Assembly (NCBI RefSeq): GCF_014196535.1
Contig: NZ_JACIDU010000008.1
Span: 168,212-232,211 of the forward strand
Direction: 5' to 3'
Length of the DNA: 64,000 nt
Origin: Allorhizobium borbori
GTDB lineage: Bacteria; Pseudomonadota; Alphaproteobacteria; Rhizobiales; Rhizobiaceae
Under the pieces are notes generated by a model, which saw only the letters and a list, made by a program, of their open reading frames with translations, had not been told where the DNA came from and ran no database searches. The translations under genes were made by a program, and so were the position numbers. Shown one piece after another: positions 27,349 through 36,839 of the stretch. Position 1 is the first letter of the stretch, and each line of letters begins with the position of its first letter.

Positions 27349-28463
27349 GGCTTGTCCTCCCCGAGAATCCGGACTTTCTGCCCCTCGCGCAGGAACTTGG
27401 CCCCTTCCGACACGATCTCTGTCCCAGGCGCTATGCCGCGTGAAATGAGCGCGGCCTCCTTTTCATAGGAGAAGACCGATACCTTGCGCATGGCGACCGT
27501 CTGCGCGTTCCGGTCAAGGACCCAGACCGCCGGCTCGCCGTCTTTCGAACCGATCGCCGTCCAGGGCACACGGATAACCTGCGTCGGGTCAAGCACCACC
27601 CGGCCGCTGATGGCAGCACCGAGCGCCATGTCCGCGCTGACATCGCCAAGATCCGCCTTGATCCGGACCGTGCCCGTCTTGGCGTCGATAGTCGGTGAAA
27701 TCTCGCGGATCACGCCCTTGGCCGTGACCTCCGGCCGGGTGAGAAGCGCAACGGAAACCTCTACCTGCTGCCCGGTGAAGGCGTTGCGTCTGAGGAAAAT
27801 GGATTCCTGCACATGAAACACGGCATCGCGGGCGCCATCGCGGGCCAACCGAAACACCATCTGCGCAGCCTGCGCGACCTGACCGACTTCGGCGCTGCGA
27901 GCGGTGATGATGCCATCGGCATCAGCGCGCAGTTCTGTATAGCCCAACGCGTCCTGTGCGGAGGCAAGGGACGAGCGGGCCGCATCGACAGCATGCTGGG
28001 CGCTGGTCAGCGCCGCACGGGCGGTGTCGTGATCGCCACGGGTCGTCAGACCCTTCTGCAAGAGCTCGGAACTGCGGTTGAACGCCGCCTGAAGCTGTGC
28101 CTGCTGGGCTTCGGCCAGCTTCAGGCCAGCATCGGCCGAGGCAAGGTCAGCCTTCTGCTCTTCCGGATCAAGGCGGGCAAGCAGATCACCCGCCTTCACA
28201 TGCTGCCCGGTATCCACGCTACGCTCTATGATGCGGCCCGAAACCCGGAAGGAAATATCGCTCTCGATCCGCGCCTCGATCTCACCGGTCATGGTTACCG
28301 CCGGCGAATAGCTGGTGAACCGCGCCTGCTCCACCTTGACCGGCGTCAGCGGCTTTTCCGCCTGGGACTTGTTGTCGCTGCAACTGGAGAGCAGGAACAT
28401 CGTCGCGCCGGCCAGAATGACCGGAAGTGTGTGGCGACTTGCAAACAGGCATCGGCCGAACAT
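27345..28463 (-). CDS. RND periplasmic adaptor lipoprotein (first adaptor)
   Basis: The 372-residue product begins with a lipoprotein signal (LLSSC, C28) and has the HlyD-like order: lipoyl half with GEIEARIESDISFRVSGRI, coiled-coil hairpin (about 100-165), lipoyl half and barrel with VVLDPTQVIRVPWTAIG. It differs clearly from the adaptor encoded next to it, so the two are not a recent duplication. The pump is the only inner-membrane partner in the operon; in Pseudomonas TriABC both adaptors are required. It is first in the operon, divergent from the GntR/UTRA gene. Confidence 0.93.
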   Translation of the reverse strand: MFGRCLFASRHTLPVILAGATMFLLSSCSDNKSQAEKPLTPVKVEQARFTSYSPAVTMTGEIEARIESDISFRVSGRIIERSVDTGQHVKAGDLLARLDPEEQKADLASADAGLKLAEAQQAQLQAAFNRSSELLQKGLTTRGDHDTARAALTSAQHAVDAARSSLASAQDALGYTELRADADGIITARSAEVGQVAQAAQMVFRLARDGARDAVFHVQESIFLRRNAFTGQQVEVSVALLTRPEVTAKGVIREISPTIDAKTGTVRIKADLGDVSADMALGAAISGRVVLDPTQVIRVPWTAIGSKDGEPAVWVLDRNAQTVAMRKVSVFSYEKEAALISRGIAPGTEIVSEGAKFLREGQKVRILGEDKP

Positions 28464-28694
28464 TCAGAAACTCTCCAGAAAACCAAGCGCAAACATGCAA
28501 GTTACGGCGAACATAGGCGAATGCAGGAGAAGCACAAGTGACGTTTTTTAGCAATCGACAATTATCCCTACATACCAGGTCGAGCCGCGCCCGGTGCGTA
28601 ACGGGTCTTGCCGGAATGTTGGGCGAGAGCTAGTAAATTCAGGGGCAGTGAGCAAAAGGGGGAACGAACACTGAGCGAGACCACGGACACGACG

Positions 28695-29423
28695 ATGGCG
28701 ATGCATCGCAAGCCGCAATGGCGACATCAGGCCCTGGCCGAAACGCTGTTCCAGCGTATTGCCGCTGGCGAATTTGCCATTGGCACCGCTCTGCCGACGG
28801 AACGGGAAATCGCCGCATCGGAAAAAGTCAGCCGCGCCACGGTTCGCGAAGCGTTGCGTTTCCTCGAAAGCCGCGGCATGATCCGTCGGCGCCAGGGGTC
28901 GGGCACGATTGTGGTGGCACGGGAGCCGCAGCAATTGCGAATGCCCTTGAACTCTCTTGAGGCCCTGCTCGCCTATCCTGTGGGCACAGAGACCGAGTTG
29001 CTGACCGGCGGCCCCGTTTCCCCGCATGACCGCGCCTTTGCCGAGGCCGACCTCGATGAGAGCGGCAACTGGTATTGCTTCTCCTTCAGGCGACGCATGC
29101 CTGGCATTGCAGCTCCTGTCTCCTATATCGAGATCTATCTGCTGGAAGAATACGCCGATGTCGAACGCGATGTGCCTCCGGGCGGCGGCGCAGTGTTCGA
29201 ACTGGTGGAAAAGCGCTACGGCATTCACCCGGCAGAGGCTGTCGTGCGCATCGATGCGCTCGGTGTAGACCGAACGCGGGCGGAAGCTCTGGACGTTGCC
29301 GAGGGAACGGCGACGGTTCGCATCCAGCGGCGCTATACCGATGCCGACGGCCGGCTCTATCAGGTTTCAGTGTCGATCTACCCGCAGGACCGCTACGTGT
29401 TCGAAACGGTCATTCGCGGATAG
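28695..29423 (+). CDS. GntR family transcriptional regulator, HutC/UTRA type
   Basis: The product (242 residues from the ATG) has a GntR winged helix at about 8-72 (LPTEREIAASEKVSRATVREAL) and a UTRA ligand domain ending in IQRRYTDADGRLYQVSVSIYP. The start is unclear: a CTG at 28671 has an excellent AAAGGGGGAA six to seven bases upstream, while the ATGs at 28695 and 28701 have none, and a TTG at 28608 is further out. It is divergent from the RND operon and convergent with manC, so control of the efflux operon is the simplest guess. Confidence 0.85.
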   Translation: MAMHRKPQWRHQALAETLFQRIAAGEFAIGTALPTEREIAASEKVSRATVREALRFLESRGMIRRRQGSGTIVVAREPQQLRMPLNSLEALLAYPVGTETELLTGGPVSPHDRAFAEADLDESGNWYCFSFRRRMPGIAAPVSYIEIYLLEEYADVERDVPPGGGAVFELVEKRYGIHPAEAVVRIDALGVDRTRAEALDVAEGTATVRIQRRYTDADGRLYQVSVSIYPQDRYVFETVIRG

Positions 29424-29430
29424 GGACGGA

Positions 29431-29450
29431 GCCGGCTCGTCAGAGCCGGC
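29431..29450. terminator. Hairpin between convergent GntR and manC genes
   Basis: GCCGGCTC and GAGCCGGC form a perfect 8-bp stem with loop GTCA. The manC stop codon lies inside it. No long T-run is present, so termination strength is uncertain. Confidence 0.5.
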
Positions 29451-30870
29451 GGTAATCGTCCTCAATCCGTTCGATATCGTCTTCGCCGATATAGGCCCCT
29501 GTGCGAACTTCGACCAACTCGAGCGGAATGCGGCCCTGATTGGCAATGCGATGGAACGTTCCGACCGGGACGTAGAGGGATTCGTTTTCCGTCAGAACGG
29601 TTTCATTCTCGCCGATGATGACCGTTGCCGTACCGCGCACGACGACCCAATGTTCGGACCGGTTCATGTGGCGCTGGACCGAGGTCCGTGCACCCGGATC
29701 GATCAGCAGACGCTTCACGCCGAAACGTTCACCCGTCAACATCTCCTCCACATAGCCCCAGGGGCGATATGCGCGGCTGTGCAGTTCGGTTACGGCGGCA
29801 CGCCCCGTGGTCTTGAGGCGATCCACCAGACCCTTGACCTCCTGAGCCCGGGACTTCGGCGCAACGAGGACCGCATCCTTGGTGGCGACCACGACAAGAT
29901 CCTTGGCCCCAACGACCGTCGTCATCAAGCCGCTCGAATGAATAAGGCAGCCTTCCGAATTCAACGCCAGCCCCTCGCCTTCAATGGCATTTCCGAAGTC
30001 ATCCTTTTCGGAAACCTCCCAGATGGCGTCCCAACTCCCGATATCGGACCAGGGGAAGTGACCGCGCACGACGGCGATCTTCCTCGTCTTCTCGATCACC
30101 GCGTAATCGATGGAATTTTTCGGCGAAGCCTCGAAACTTTCCTTGTCGAAACGCAAGAAGCCGAGATCAGTTTCCCCCTTCTCGACCGACGCTGTCACGG
30201 CGTCCAATATTTCCGGCGCATAGGCCCGCAATTCGGCTATCATCACGTCGGAACGGAACAGAAAGTTACCGGAATTCCAGAGATAACCCTTCTCGAGATA
30301 GGCAACGGCCTTCTCGGCGTTCGGCTTCTCGACGAAAGCCTCGACAAGGCGCAAATCGTCGTCATCACCGAAAACCGCGCCGGGATTGATGTAACCATAG
30401 GAGGTTCGCGGCTCGGACGGCGTCAAGCCGAACACGACGAGATGGCCTTCAAGCGCAGCCTTGCAGCCAAGACGCACGGCTTCCGAAAACAGGTTGTCAT
30501 CCAGAACCACATGGTCGGCGGCAAGCGCCAGAACAAGGCCACCGGGCGAACGCTTTTCGGCAATGACAGCGGCCGCAGCCATGGCCGCGGCGCTGTCGCG
30601 ACGGGCCGGCTCAAGCGCGACAAGAACATCAACCCCGACATCCTCCGCCTGCCGACGGGCGAAAAAACGGAAGTCCTCATTGGTAATGACCACGGGATCC
30701 CGATAGAGCGCGGGGCTCGAAACACGCTTCAGGGTCTGCTGATAAGTGGAATAGGGGCCGACGAGCGGCTGAAACTGTTTCGGTAGCTGATCGCGGGACA
30801 CAGGCCACAAGCGCGATCCCGCACCGCCAGCAAGAAGCACAGGAGTAATTTTGCTCACAGTTTCTTTCAC
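29440..30870 (-). CDS. manC: Mannose-1-phosphate guanylyltransferase / mannose-6-phosphate isomerase
   Basis: The 476-residue product has the normal length of bifunctional ManC/AlgA. The nucleotidyltransferase half starts with PVLLAGGAGSRLWPVSRDQ and PKQF; the C-terminal cupin isomerase half has RPWGYVEEM, RFGVKRL and RSEHWVVV. It makes GDP-mannose and can interconvert fructose-6-P and mannose-6-P. The GTG at 30870 is selected: AAGGAA lies eight bases upstream and it gives the family length; a GTG four codons later is possible. It is divergent from the phosphomannomutase gene, its pathway partner. Confidence 0.93.
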   Translation of the reverse strand: MKETVSKITPVLLAGGAGSRLWPVSRDQLPKQFQPLVGPYSTYQQTLKRVSSPALYRDPVVITNEDFRFFARRQAEDVGVDVLVALEPARRDSAAAMAAAAVIAEKRSPGGLVLALAADHVVLDDNLFSEAVRLGCKAALEGHLVVFGLTPSEPRTSYGYINPGAVFGDDDDLRLVEAFVEKPNAEKAVAYLEKGYLWNSGNFLFRSDVMIAELRAYAPEILDAVTASVEKGETDLGFLRFDKESFEASPKNSIDYAVIEKTRKIAVVRGHFPWSDIGSWDAIWEVSEKDDFGNAIEGEGLALNSEGCLIHSSGLMTTVVGAKDLVVVATKDAVLVAPKSRAQEVKGLVDRLKTTGRAAVTELHSRAYRPWGYVEEMLTGERFGVKRLLIDPGARTSVQRHMNRSEHWVVVRGTATVIIGENETVLTENESLYVPVGTFHRIANQGRIPLELVEVRTGAYIGEDDIERIEDDYRRL

Positions 30871-31083
30871 GCCGGCAATTCCTTGCAAATATGGTGTAGG
30901 AGTTTCATCGGACGTCAAATTCCTTGTCTCGGCCCCGGGAGTCAAGCCGCAAGACGAAATGTTGGCCATATGGTAAAATCCACCGCTTTGCGATTGCCTC
31001 ACTGGCTTGAACCATAATAATAAATACAGTCTAGCCGATCCGTTGCTTTAGTAACGCGTCAATCCCTGCGACCTGGAGAGAAA

Positions 31084-32490
31084 ATGAGTCTGAAGTTCGG
31101 CACCAGCGGCTTGCGTGGCCTTTCCATCGACCTCAAGGGGCGCGCAGCTGCGGTTTACGCCACCGCTTTCGCCCGCCATCTGGTCAATGCCGGGCTTGCG
31201 AAAGCAGGCGACCCCATTCTGGTCGGTCGTGACTTCCGCGATTCTAGCCCCGAAATTGCCGCTACGGCAATCGGCGCGCTCGCCCGTTGCGGCCTCGTGC
31301 CGCTGGATGTCGGCGCGATACCCACTCCCGCTCTGGCGCTTTACGGTTTGTCGCTGAAGGCAGCGAGCATCATGGTGACGGGGTCGCACATCCCCGCCGA
31401 CCGCAACGGAATCAAGTTCTATCGTCCGGATGGCGAGATCGACAAAGCCGATGAGTTGGCGATCGCCGCGCAGGCAGCGGCCATTTCCGACATCGACGCG
31501 ACGCCCGGTGTGGGTGAGGACCGCTCGAACGACGCCATAGCCCTGTTCTACGGGCGCAACATTTCCGTATTGCCGGACAATGCGCTCAACGGGCTCAAGA
31601 TCGGTGTATACCAACACTCGACTGTAGCGCGCGATCTTCTGGTCGATGTTCTTCGCCACTACGGCGCTGAAGTGACCCCGCTTGGCCGGTCGGAAACCTT
31701 CATTCCGGTCGATACGGAAGCCGTTTCCCCGGAAACAATTGCGCTGCTACAGAAATGGTCGGCGGAGTACGGTCTTGACGCCATCGCTTCGGCCGACGGT
31801 GACGGCGACCGTCCTCTGCTCACCGAAGAAACCGGCACCCCGCTGCGCGGCGACCTGATCGGCCTGATTACAGCCCGGTTCCTCGGCGCCGACATCGTTT
31901 CGACACCGGTGACGTCGAATTCCGGCATCGAGGCCAACGGCGTCTTCACTGTTGTTCGCACCCGCGTCGGCTCACCCTATGTTATTGCCGGCATGATGGA
32001 GGCACTGGCTGCTGGCAAAACCAATGTGATGGGCTTCGAAGCCAACGGCGGATTGCTGACTGCTTCACCATTTACGGTGAACGGCAAAAGGCTCGATCCG
32101 CTACCGACACGCGACTGCTTCCTTCCCATTCTGGCACCGCTTTATCTGTCAGCGGCACAGAAGAAGTCGCTTTCGACCATTGCGAAGGACTTCAACCTTC
32201 CCGTTGCCGCCGCGGACCGGCTGGAAAACTATCCGCTGGAGAAGAGCGGCGCGCTGATGGCGCATTTGCGGGAAACGCGCGCCAATCTTGAGAGCTTCGT
32301 CGCACCGGTTGGCGCGGTTGCTGCCGTCAGCGATATTGACGGCCTGCGTATATCGCTTGCGGACGGTAGCACGATACACTTCCGCCCCTCGGGCAATGCA
32401 CCGGAAATGCGCTGCTATGTCGAAGCGGCCAGCGAAGCCGCGGCAAACGCGCTTCTCGCCAAGGGGCTCGAACTCGCGCGCACTTTCTGA
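31084..32490 (+). CDS. manB: Phosphomannomutase / phosphoglucomutase family
   Basis: The 468-residue product is an alpha-D-phosphohexomutase: phosphoserine S101 in the loop TGSHIP, Mg-binding DGDGDR at 238-243, sugar loop FEANGG at 318-323 and phosphate-binding RPSGNAPEMR near the C-terminus. It converts mannose-6-P to mannose-1-P, the ManC substrate, and perhaps glucose phosphates too. The usual active-site TASHNP reads TGSHIP here, a conservative variation. GGAGAG sits six bases ahead of the ATG. The divergent manC-manB pair is a common EPS arrangement. Confidence 0.93.
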   Translation: MSLKFGTSGLRGLSIDLKGRAAAVYATAFARHLVNAGLAKAGDPILVGRDFRDSSPEIAATAIGALARCGLVPLDVGAIPTPALALYGLSLKAASIMVTGSHIPADRNGIKFYRPDGEIDKADELAIAAQAAAISDIDATPGVGEDRSNDAIALFYGRNISVLPDNALNGLKIGVYQHSTVARDLLVDVLRHYGAEVTPLGRSETFIPVDTEAVSPETIALLQKWSAEYGLDAIASADGDGDRPLLTEETGTPLRGDLIGLITARFLGADIVSTPVTSNSGIEANGVFTVVRTRVGSPYVIAGMMEALAAGKTNVMGFEANGGLLTASPFTVNGKRLDPLPTRDCFLPILAPLYLSAAQKKSLSTIAKDFNLPVAAADRLENYPLEKSGALMAHLRETRANLESFVAPVGAVAAVSDIDGLRISLADGSTIHFRPSGNAPEMRCYVEAASEAAANALLAKGLELARTF

Positions 32491-32587
32491 CGCAGTACTC
32501 ATCAAAAACGACGAGTGACCCGCACCGCGCCGGTCACTCGTGCATGATGCGTGTCTGCTGATCAATACGTTCGTCACCGCACAATGC

Positions 32588-32617
32588 AAAAAGCCCGGCC
32601 AAAAGGCCGGGCTTTTT
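32588..32617. terminator. Bidirectional terminator between manB and the export lipoprotein gene
   Basis: AAAAAGCCCGGCC and GGCCGGGCTTTTT pair perfectly over 13 bp with loop AAAA, followed by T-runs on both strands. Confidence 0.9.
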
Positions 32618-32638
32618 GTTTCATAATCCCACCAGAGA

Positions 32639-33841
32639 TTAGAAATTCTTGATGTTGAGGCGCGTCGAGCGAGCGTTGGCCGAAACATCCGCTGCCGTCG
32701 AGGGAACCGAGCCGACGAGATCGAGGAACTTGTAAAGTTCGGTCGCCGTCGAGTTGGTGACATAGATGATGTCGCCGTGCTGCATCGGGAACTTGGAAGC
32801 CACAAAGAAGGTAGACGGATCGCGCAGGTTCGCACGGAAGACGACCGGAACGGCCTCGCCCTGGAATTTGGACACATTAGCGCCCAGCTTGACCAGCAGT
32901 TCACGACTGACGGTACGATAGATATAGACCTGAGCCGGGTCCGCACGGGAATCGAGCAGACCGCCAGCCTTGCCGAGCGCATCGGCCAGCTTGAGATCGG
33001 CATCCTCGAATTCAAACCGGCCATTCGCACCCGACGCACCAAAGGCCATATATGTCCGGCGCTCGCGCTCCACGATAATCGTGTCGTTCGGTGCCACGTA
33101 AATGTTTTCGGCAGGCGTCGCGATCAGATGATTATAGCTGATGCGAGCAGAACGCCCGCGACGGGTCAGTGTCACGTAGGACTCAACGTTCGGGGCACTG
33201 AGACCACCGGCTTCGGAGATCACATCCAGAATGCGCGAGCCGCCTTCAGAAATCTGGATCTTTGCGGCATTGTTGACGTCACCGAGCACAGCAACCTGTG
33301 CAGAGCGGATCGTCAGACGCGAGATCATGATCTGGGGCTCGATTGCACGGTTCGCCAGACGCTCCTCGATCTCCTTCTGCACTTCATCGATGAAGCGGCC
33401 GGAGGCGCGGATCTTGCCGGCGTAGGGAACGGTGATGTTGCCTTCGCGGTCAATGCTCTGCTGCGGCAGGGTGATATAGTTGCCGGGACGGCTGCCTGCA
33501 TCGGCCGGAATGAACAGACCACCGGCCTGGCTTTCGAAGACCGAGACCTGGATGACATCGCCAACGCCGAGCGGAAGTGACGGAATACCGCCCTTGCCGC
33601 CGCCGAAGCTGCCTGCAATCGTCGTGCTGGTGGTATCGCCGAGGTAATTCAGTACAGCGCTGTTGATGTCGATCAGTGCGTAGTCAAGACCTGCGGTCTT
33701 GCCACCATTCGTTTTCACCGGTTCAATCTTCAGCGCAGCCTGCGCTTCGATCTTCGAGGATGCAGGACCTGAGGCAGATGTTGCCGCACAGCCAGCCAAA
33801 GCGGTGGTTGCAAGTAAAACCGATACAGTCAAAAGTCGCAT
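32639..33841 (-). CDS. Polysaccharide export outer-membrane lipoprotein (Wza-like)
   Basis: The 400-residue product has a lipoprotein signal with lipobox LAGC (C18). The Poly_export domain begins at LGVGDVIQVSVFE, followed by DREGNITVPYAGKI and SLBB-type repeats (VLGDVNNAAKIQISEGGSRILD, a region quoted only in part, and LADALGKAGGL). It forms the outer-membrane exit for the polysaccharide. The ATG at 33841 is correct because the signal peptide starts there and GAGGACC precedes it. The Wzc-like kinase at 55815 is its expected inner-membrane partner, 22 kb away. Confidence 0.92.
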   Translation of the reverse strand: MRLLTVSVLLATTALAGCAATSASGPASSKIEAQAALKIEPVKTNGGKTAGLDYALIDINSAVLNYLGDTTSTTIAGSFGGGKGGIPSLPLGVGDVIQVSVFESQAGGLFIPADAGSRPGNYITLPQQSIDREGNITVPYAGKIRASGRFIDEVQKEIEERLANRAIEPQIMISRLTIRSAQVAVLGDVNNAAKIQISEGGSRILDVISEAGGLSAPNVESYVTLTRRGRSARISYNHLIATPAENIYVAPNDTIIVERERRTYMAFGASGANGRFEFEDADLKLADALGKAGGLLDSRADPAQVYIYRTVSRELLVKLGANVSKFQGEAVPVVFRANLRDPSTFFVASKFPMQHGDIIYVTNSTATELYKFLDLVGSVPSTAADVSANARSTRLNIKNF

Positions 33842-34175
33842 AAGGTCCTCAAGACAATTTTCAACAGTCGCGCAGCCATTTAGACCGAAGGGTAGCCTAG
33901 TGCGTGAACAAATCACATTAATAACACTCTTAAGCGCCAATTCTTAATGCACTGTTGCGGAACAAGCACATACTGCCTTCATCAGTCAGAATCTCGGGAG
34001 TCTTTAACCACGGTTTTCCACAGACGGCAACGCAAGCGAATGTTCATTTTCTGGGTACGATGATTGGCGATCGAGTTTATTCAGGCATTTTACAGTCCTC
34101 GGACACAATAAGACATCATCGCTGTGCGACAGGAATCTTATGCCGGGATGCTCGAGGAGAATTTTACTCCACGGA
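33842..34175. other. AT-rich intergenic region upstream of the export lipoprotein gene
   Basis: About 330 bases, markedly more AT-rich than the genes on either side, with no credible ORF. It should contain the promoter of the Wza-like gene. CTTAAGCGCCAATTCTTAA at 33930-33948 holds two CTTAA copies, but I cannot name a regulator. Confidence 0.45.
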
Positions 34176-35225
34176 TCAGACCCGACCGAAGCGCTGATTG
34201 AGGAAATTCGTGATTGGCCGCTCGAAGAACCGGTAAGTCACGACCGACGCACCGACACTGACGACCACACCAACGCCGAATGTGACCAGCGAGGGCAAAC
34301 CAAGCCTGCCGCCGATGATCGCCACGATATTCGCCGTAAATGCGTGAACCAGATAGAGCGCATAGGACGCATCACCCCCAACCTCCAGCCAGCGCGCAAC
34401 GCGGTTTTTCGGCGTAAAGTCCACGAACACTGCACCGATGAAGATGAACGCGGCGGGTATGCCACCGGTCACAAGGCGCGGCATGAAAGTGTAGCTTCCC
34501 GTCTGGTAGAAGATGACGGCCAGAAGCACGCCAACCACCATGAAAGCGACGGCGACAAGCGGCGATATTCTTCTATCGGTATTGAGAAAAATCGCTGCCA
34601 GTGCGATCCCGATCAGGAATTCGAAGATAATCCAGTCACCGACATAATGCAGGAACCACCAGGATTCCGGAGCCGCCATGTGTCCGGCCACGAGAGCGGA
34701 AAACGCCAGAAAAGCGAAGATCAAACCGCTGCGGCGCGACATGGAAAGCGCGATTGCGAACACGATGTAGAAGATAATCTCGTAATTCAGCGTCCACCCC
34801 AGAGAAAAGACCGGGAAAATCTCGCCATTCGCCCTTGGCCAGGGGATGAAGAGATAGGACGCTATCAGATGAACCGGATCGAGAACATTGTTGTTGATCA
34901 ACTGCTTCGCGGACAGGATGGAGGCCACCATCAGCGTCGTGCAGGCCCAGTACAACGGCACGACACGAATAAGGCGACGACGCAGAAATTTTCCGGAAAT
35001 GCCTGGCTCACCAAATCGGTCGCGCATCAGATAATACATGATGAAGCCACTGATGATGAAGAACACATCGACACCGAGGCCCCAATCGAAAGGATAAACC
35101 ATCCGGAACACGGAAGAATCGACCTGATCATGCTCTTCAACAGCGACCCCGATGTGGGCCAAAGCAACCGAAAGAGCCGCAAAAAAGCGCAGTATCTGTA
35201 TATTTGTAACGTATTTTGGCGCCAT
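34176..35225 (-). CDS. Membrane acyltransferase, acyltransferase-3 family (1 of 5)
   Basis: The 349-residue product has about ten transmembrane helices and the acyltransferase-3 pattern: N-terminal IQILRFFAALSVALAHIG with the conserved His, GVDVFFIISGFIMYYL, RRRLIRVVPLYW. It moves acyl groups across the inner membrane onto sugars. The ATG at 35225 has GGAGG upstream; the longer start gives an implausible tail. It points away from the cluster, next to the export lipoprotein promoter. Acetyl, succinyl or another acyl group cannot be distinguished. Confidence 0.9.
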   Translation of the reverse strand: MAPKYVTNIQILRFFAALSVALAHIGVAVEEHDQVDSSVFRMVYPFDWGLGVDVFFIISGFIMYYLMRDRFGEPGISGKFLRRRLIRVVPLYWACTTLMVASILSAKQLINNNVLDPVHLIASYLFIPWPRANGEIFPVFSLGWTLNYEIIFYIVFAIALSMSRRSGLIFAFLAFSALVAGHMAAPESWWFLHYVGDWIIFEFLIGIALAAIFLNTDRRISPLVAVAFMVVGVLLAVIFYQTGSYTFMPRLVTGGIPAAFIFIGAVFVDFTPKNRVARWLEVGGDASYALYLVHAFTANIVAIIGGRLGLPSLVTFGVGVVVSVGASVVTYRFFERPITNFLNQRFGRV

Positions 35226-35405
35226 AAGACCTCCATCGGCCGCGTTGGGCAGAGTTACTCTCGTCAGAGCCGATGTAAAGATCTGGGTAGCACAAATTGA
35301 TTGACGAAACCTCATCAAAATAAACCACGGCTAACTATCAGGAAAAACGAATATCCTCGTCGTTCAGGTTAATGTCAGGATAATCTCTTAACCGGAGACC
35401 CCTTC

Positions 35406-35582
35406 ATGACTCAAATCTCGATTTCTGTAACATGCGCCCTCACTCTGCCTCGTCTTGGCCGTGGGACGACGACGCAGAACTACCGTGCTTTGTTTGCCCG
35501 CATCGATAGCGGAGGACCTGGCGTTCCGTTGATGGTATCTTTGCCAGCCGATGGCGTGGTTCGTCTGGTCGCAAGACTCTAA
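35406..35582 (+). CDS. Possible 58-aa small protein
   Basis: ATG at 35406 is preceded by GGAG at eight bases, and the frame stays open for 58 codons (MTQISISVTCALTLPRLG ... VVRLVARL, stop TAA). Codon use is less GC3-biased than in neighbours, and I recognise no family or domain. It fills a gap otherwise empty between two divergent acyltransferase genes. It could be a real small gene, a decayed remnant or chance. Confidence 0.4.
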   Translation: MTQISISVTCALTLPRLGRGTTTQNYRALFARIDSGGPGVPLMVSLPADGVVRLVARL

Positions 35583-35741
35583 ATGAGGGCCTCGATAGCG
35601 GCGTCATCAAACCGTCTCAATTTATTGTGCTGTTGATCGCGACAAATGCTTTGTTACGATCAGATCCGGTCGACGCCGATGTGCCGCGACCGGACAGACA
35701 CCGCCATCGCCCGCCCGCCACCCTCACTTGCAGGACGCCAG

Positions 35742-36839
35742 ATGCAACTTAAAACCCTTCTCCTGAGTGCGGACAGCGCGACAAAGCGCATCGTCTGGGT
35801 CGACAATGCGAAAGCGCTGCTGATCGTCCTCGTCGTGCTCGGGCATTTCGCGGCCTTGTGGTACAGGGTGAAAACGATCGATTACGCCTTTCACCTGCCA
35901 GCCTTCCTCTTCCTGACCGGCTTCATGCTGTCCTCACGGCTGGAAGCCACGACGTTCAGAGACTTTCTCGGCAAGTATGTCTTCCCGTTCGCCCGGCTAT
36001 ATGCCGTCGTGAGCGTGTTTTCCATCATCATCTGGATCGTGCTGCGGCGTAAATTCCACGTCGAAATCGACAGCGTGCTGACAGCGATCTGGCAATCGAT
36101 TTACGGAACACAGGCGGACGGTGACCGTTTCCTGCATGAAAACGGGCCGATCTGGTATCTGCCGTTCCTCGTTTCCACGTTCCTCGTGCTATATGCCACC
36201 ATGCGGCTGCCGACGCTCGCCCGCATACCGGTCTTCATCGCACTCTTCCTCTTTACGACGAACTATAGCGGACCGCGCCTGCCCTGGGCGCTGGACGCAA
36301 CGGGCGTCGGCCTTGCTTTTGTCGGCGCGGGGCTGCTGTTCCGCCGCTCGCTCGAAGGCCCAGTTGGACGCATCGAAATCCAGCGCTGGATGCTTGTGCC
36401 GATTGGTGTTGTGGCTGCCCTCGCCATGGCGGCGCTTGCCCTGAAAAACGGCACAGCCAACATCAATATCATGGAGTTCGGACGTAATAATCTGATCTAT
36501 CTGCTGGCTGCGTTTCTGGGCACGATGGCCGTAGCAGCCCTTTGCCTGCTTGTGCCGCGTACCAAACTCGCCGATCTTCTTTCGACGCACTCGCTGGTCA
36601 TCTTCTGCATTCACATCTATGCCGTGAAGGAACTGAAGGGACCACTGGGAATGGTGCCCTGGCCGGCAAAGCAATTAGCCCTGCCGTTTATCGCGCTGGC
36701 GATTGCCATCGTCTGCGCCCTGATCTCGGTGGCCATCATGCCAGCCCTCGAGCGCTATGTGATGCGTCGTCCGCGCGGCAAGCCGGTCGTTCAGCCTCCC
36801 GCTGATTCGAAAAGCAGCATGTCGGCGATCAAGCCGTAA
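35742..36839 (+). CDS. Membrane acyltransferase, acyltransferase-3 / fucose O-acetylase-like (2 of 5)
   Basis: The 365-residue product has KRIVWVDNAKALLIVLVVLGHF at the N-terminus, the WVDNAKAxLIxLVVxGH signature of OafA-distant 'fucose 4-O-acetylase and related acetyltransferases', followed by IDYAFHLPAFLFLTGFMLS and about ten helices. Predicted to O-acylate a sugar at the membrane. The ATG at 35742 has CAGGACG upstream. Its 3' end overlaps the convergent endonuclease-like gene by 49 bases. Confidence 0.88.
   Translation: MQLKTLLLSADSATKRIVWVDNAKALLIVLVVLGHFAALWYRVKTIDYAFHLPAFLFLTGFMLSSRLEATTFRDFLGKYVFPFARLYAVVSVFSIIIWIVLRRKFHVEIDSVLTAIWQSIYGTQADGDRFLHENGPIWYLPFLVSTFLVLYATMRLPTLARIPVFIALFLFTTNYSGPRLPWALDATGVGLAFVGAGLLFRRSLEGPVGRIEIQRWMLVPIGVVAALAMAALALKNGTANINIMEFGRNNLIYLLAAFLGTMAVAALCLLVPRTKLADLLSTHSLVIFCIHIYAVKELKGPLGMVPWPAKQLALPFIALAIAIVCALISVAIMPALERYVMRRPRGKPVVQPPADSKSSMSAIKP

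Noticed and set aside
34140..35300. 386-codon plus-strand frame opposite acyltransferase 1
   Set aside because: Highly charged Asp/His/Arg/Gln composition typical of the antisense of a membrane protein.
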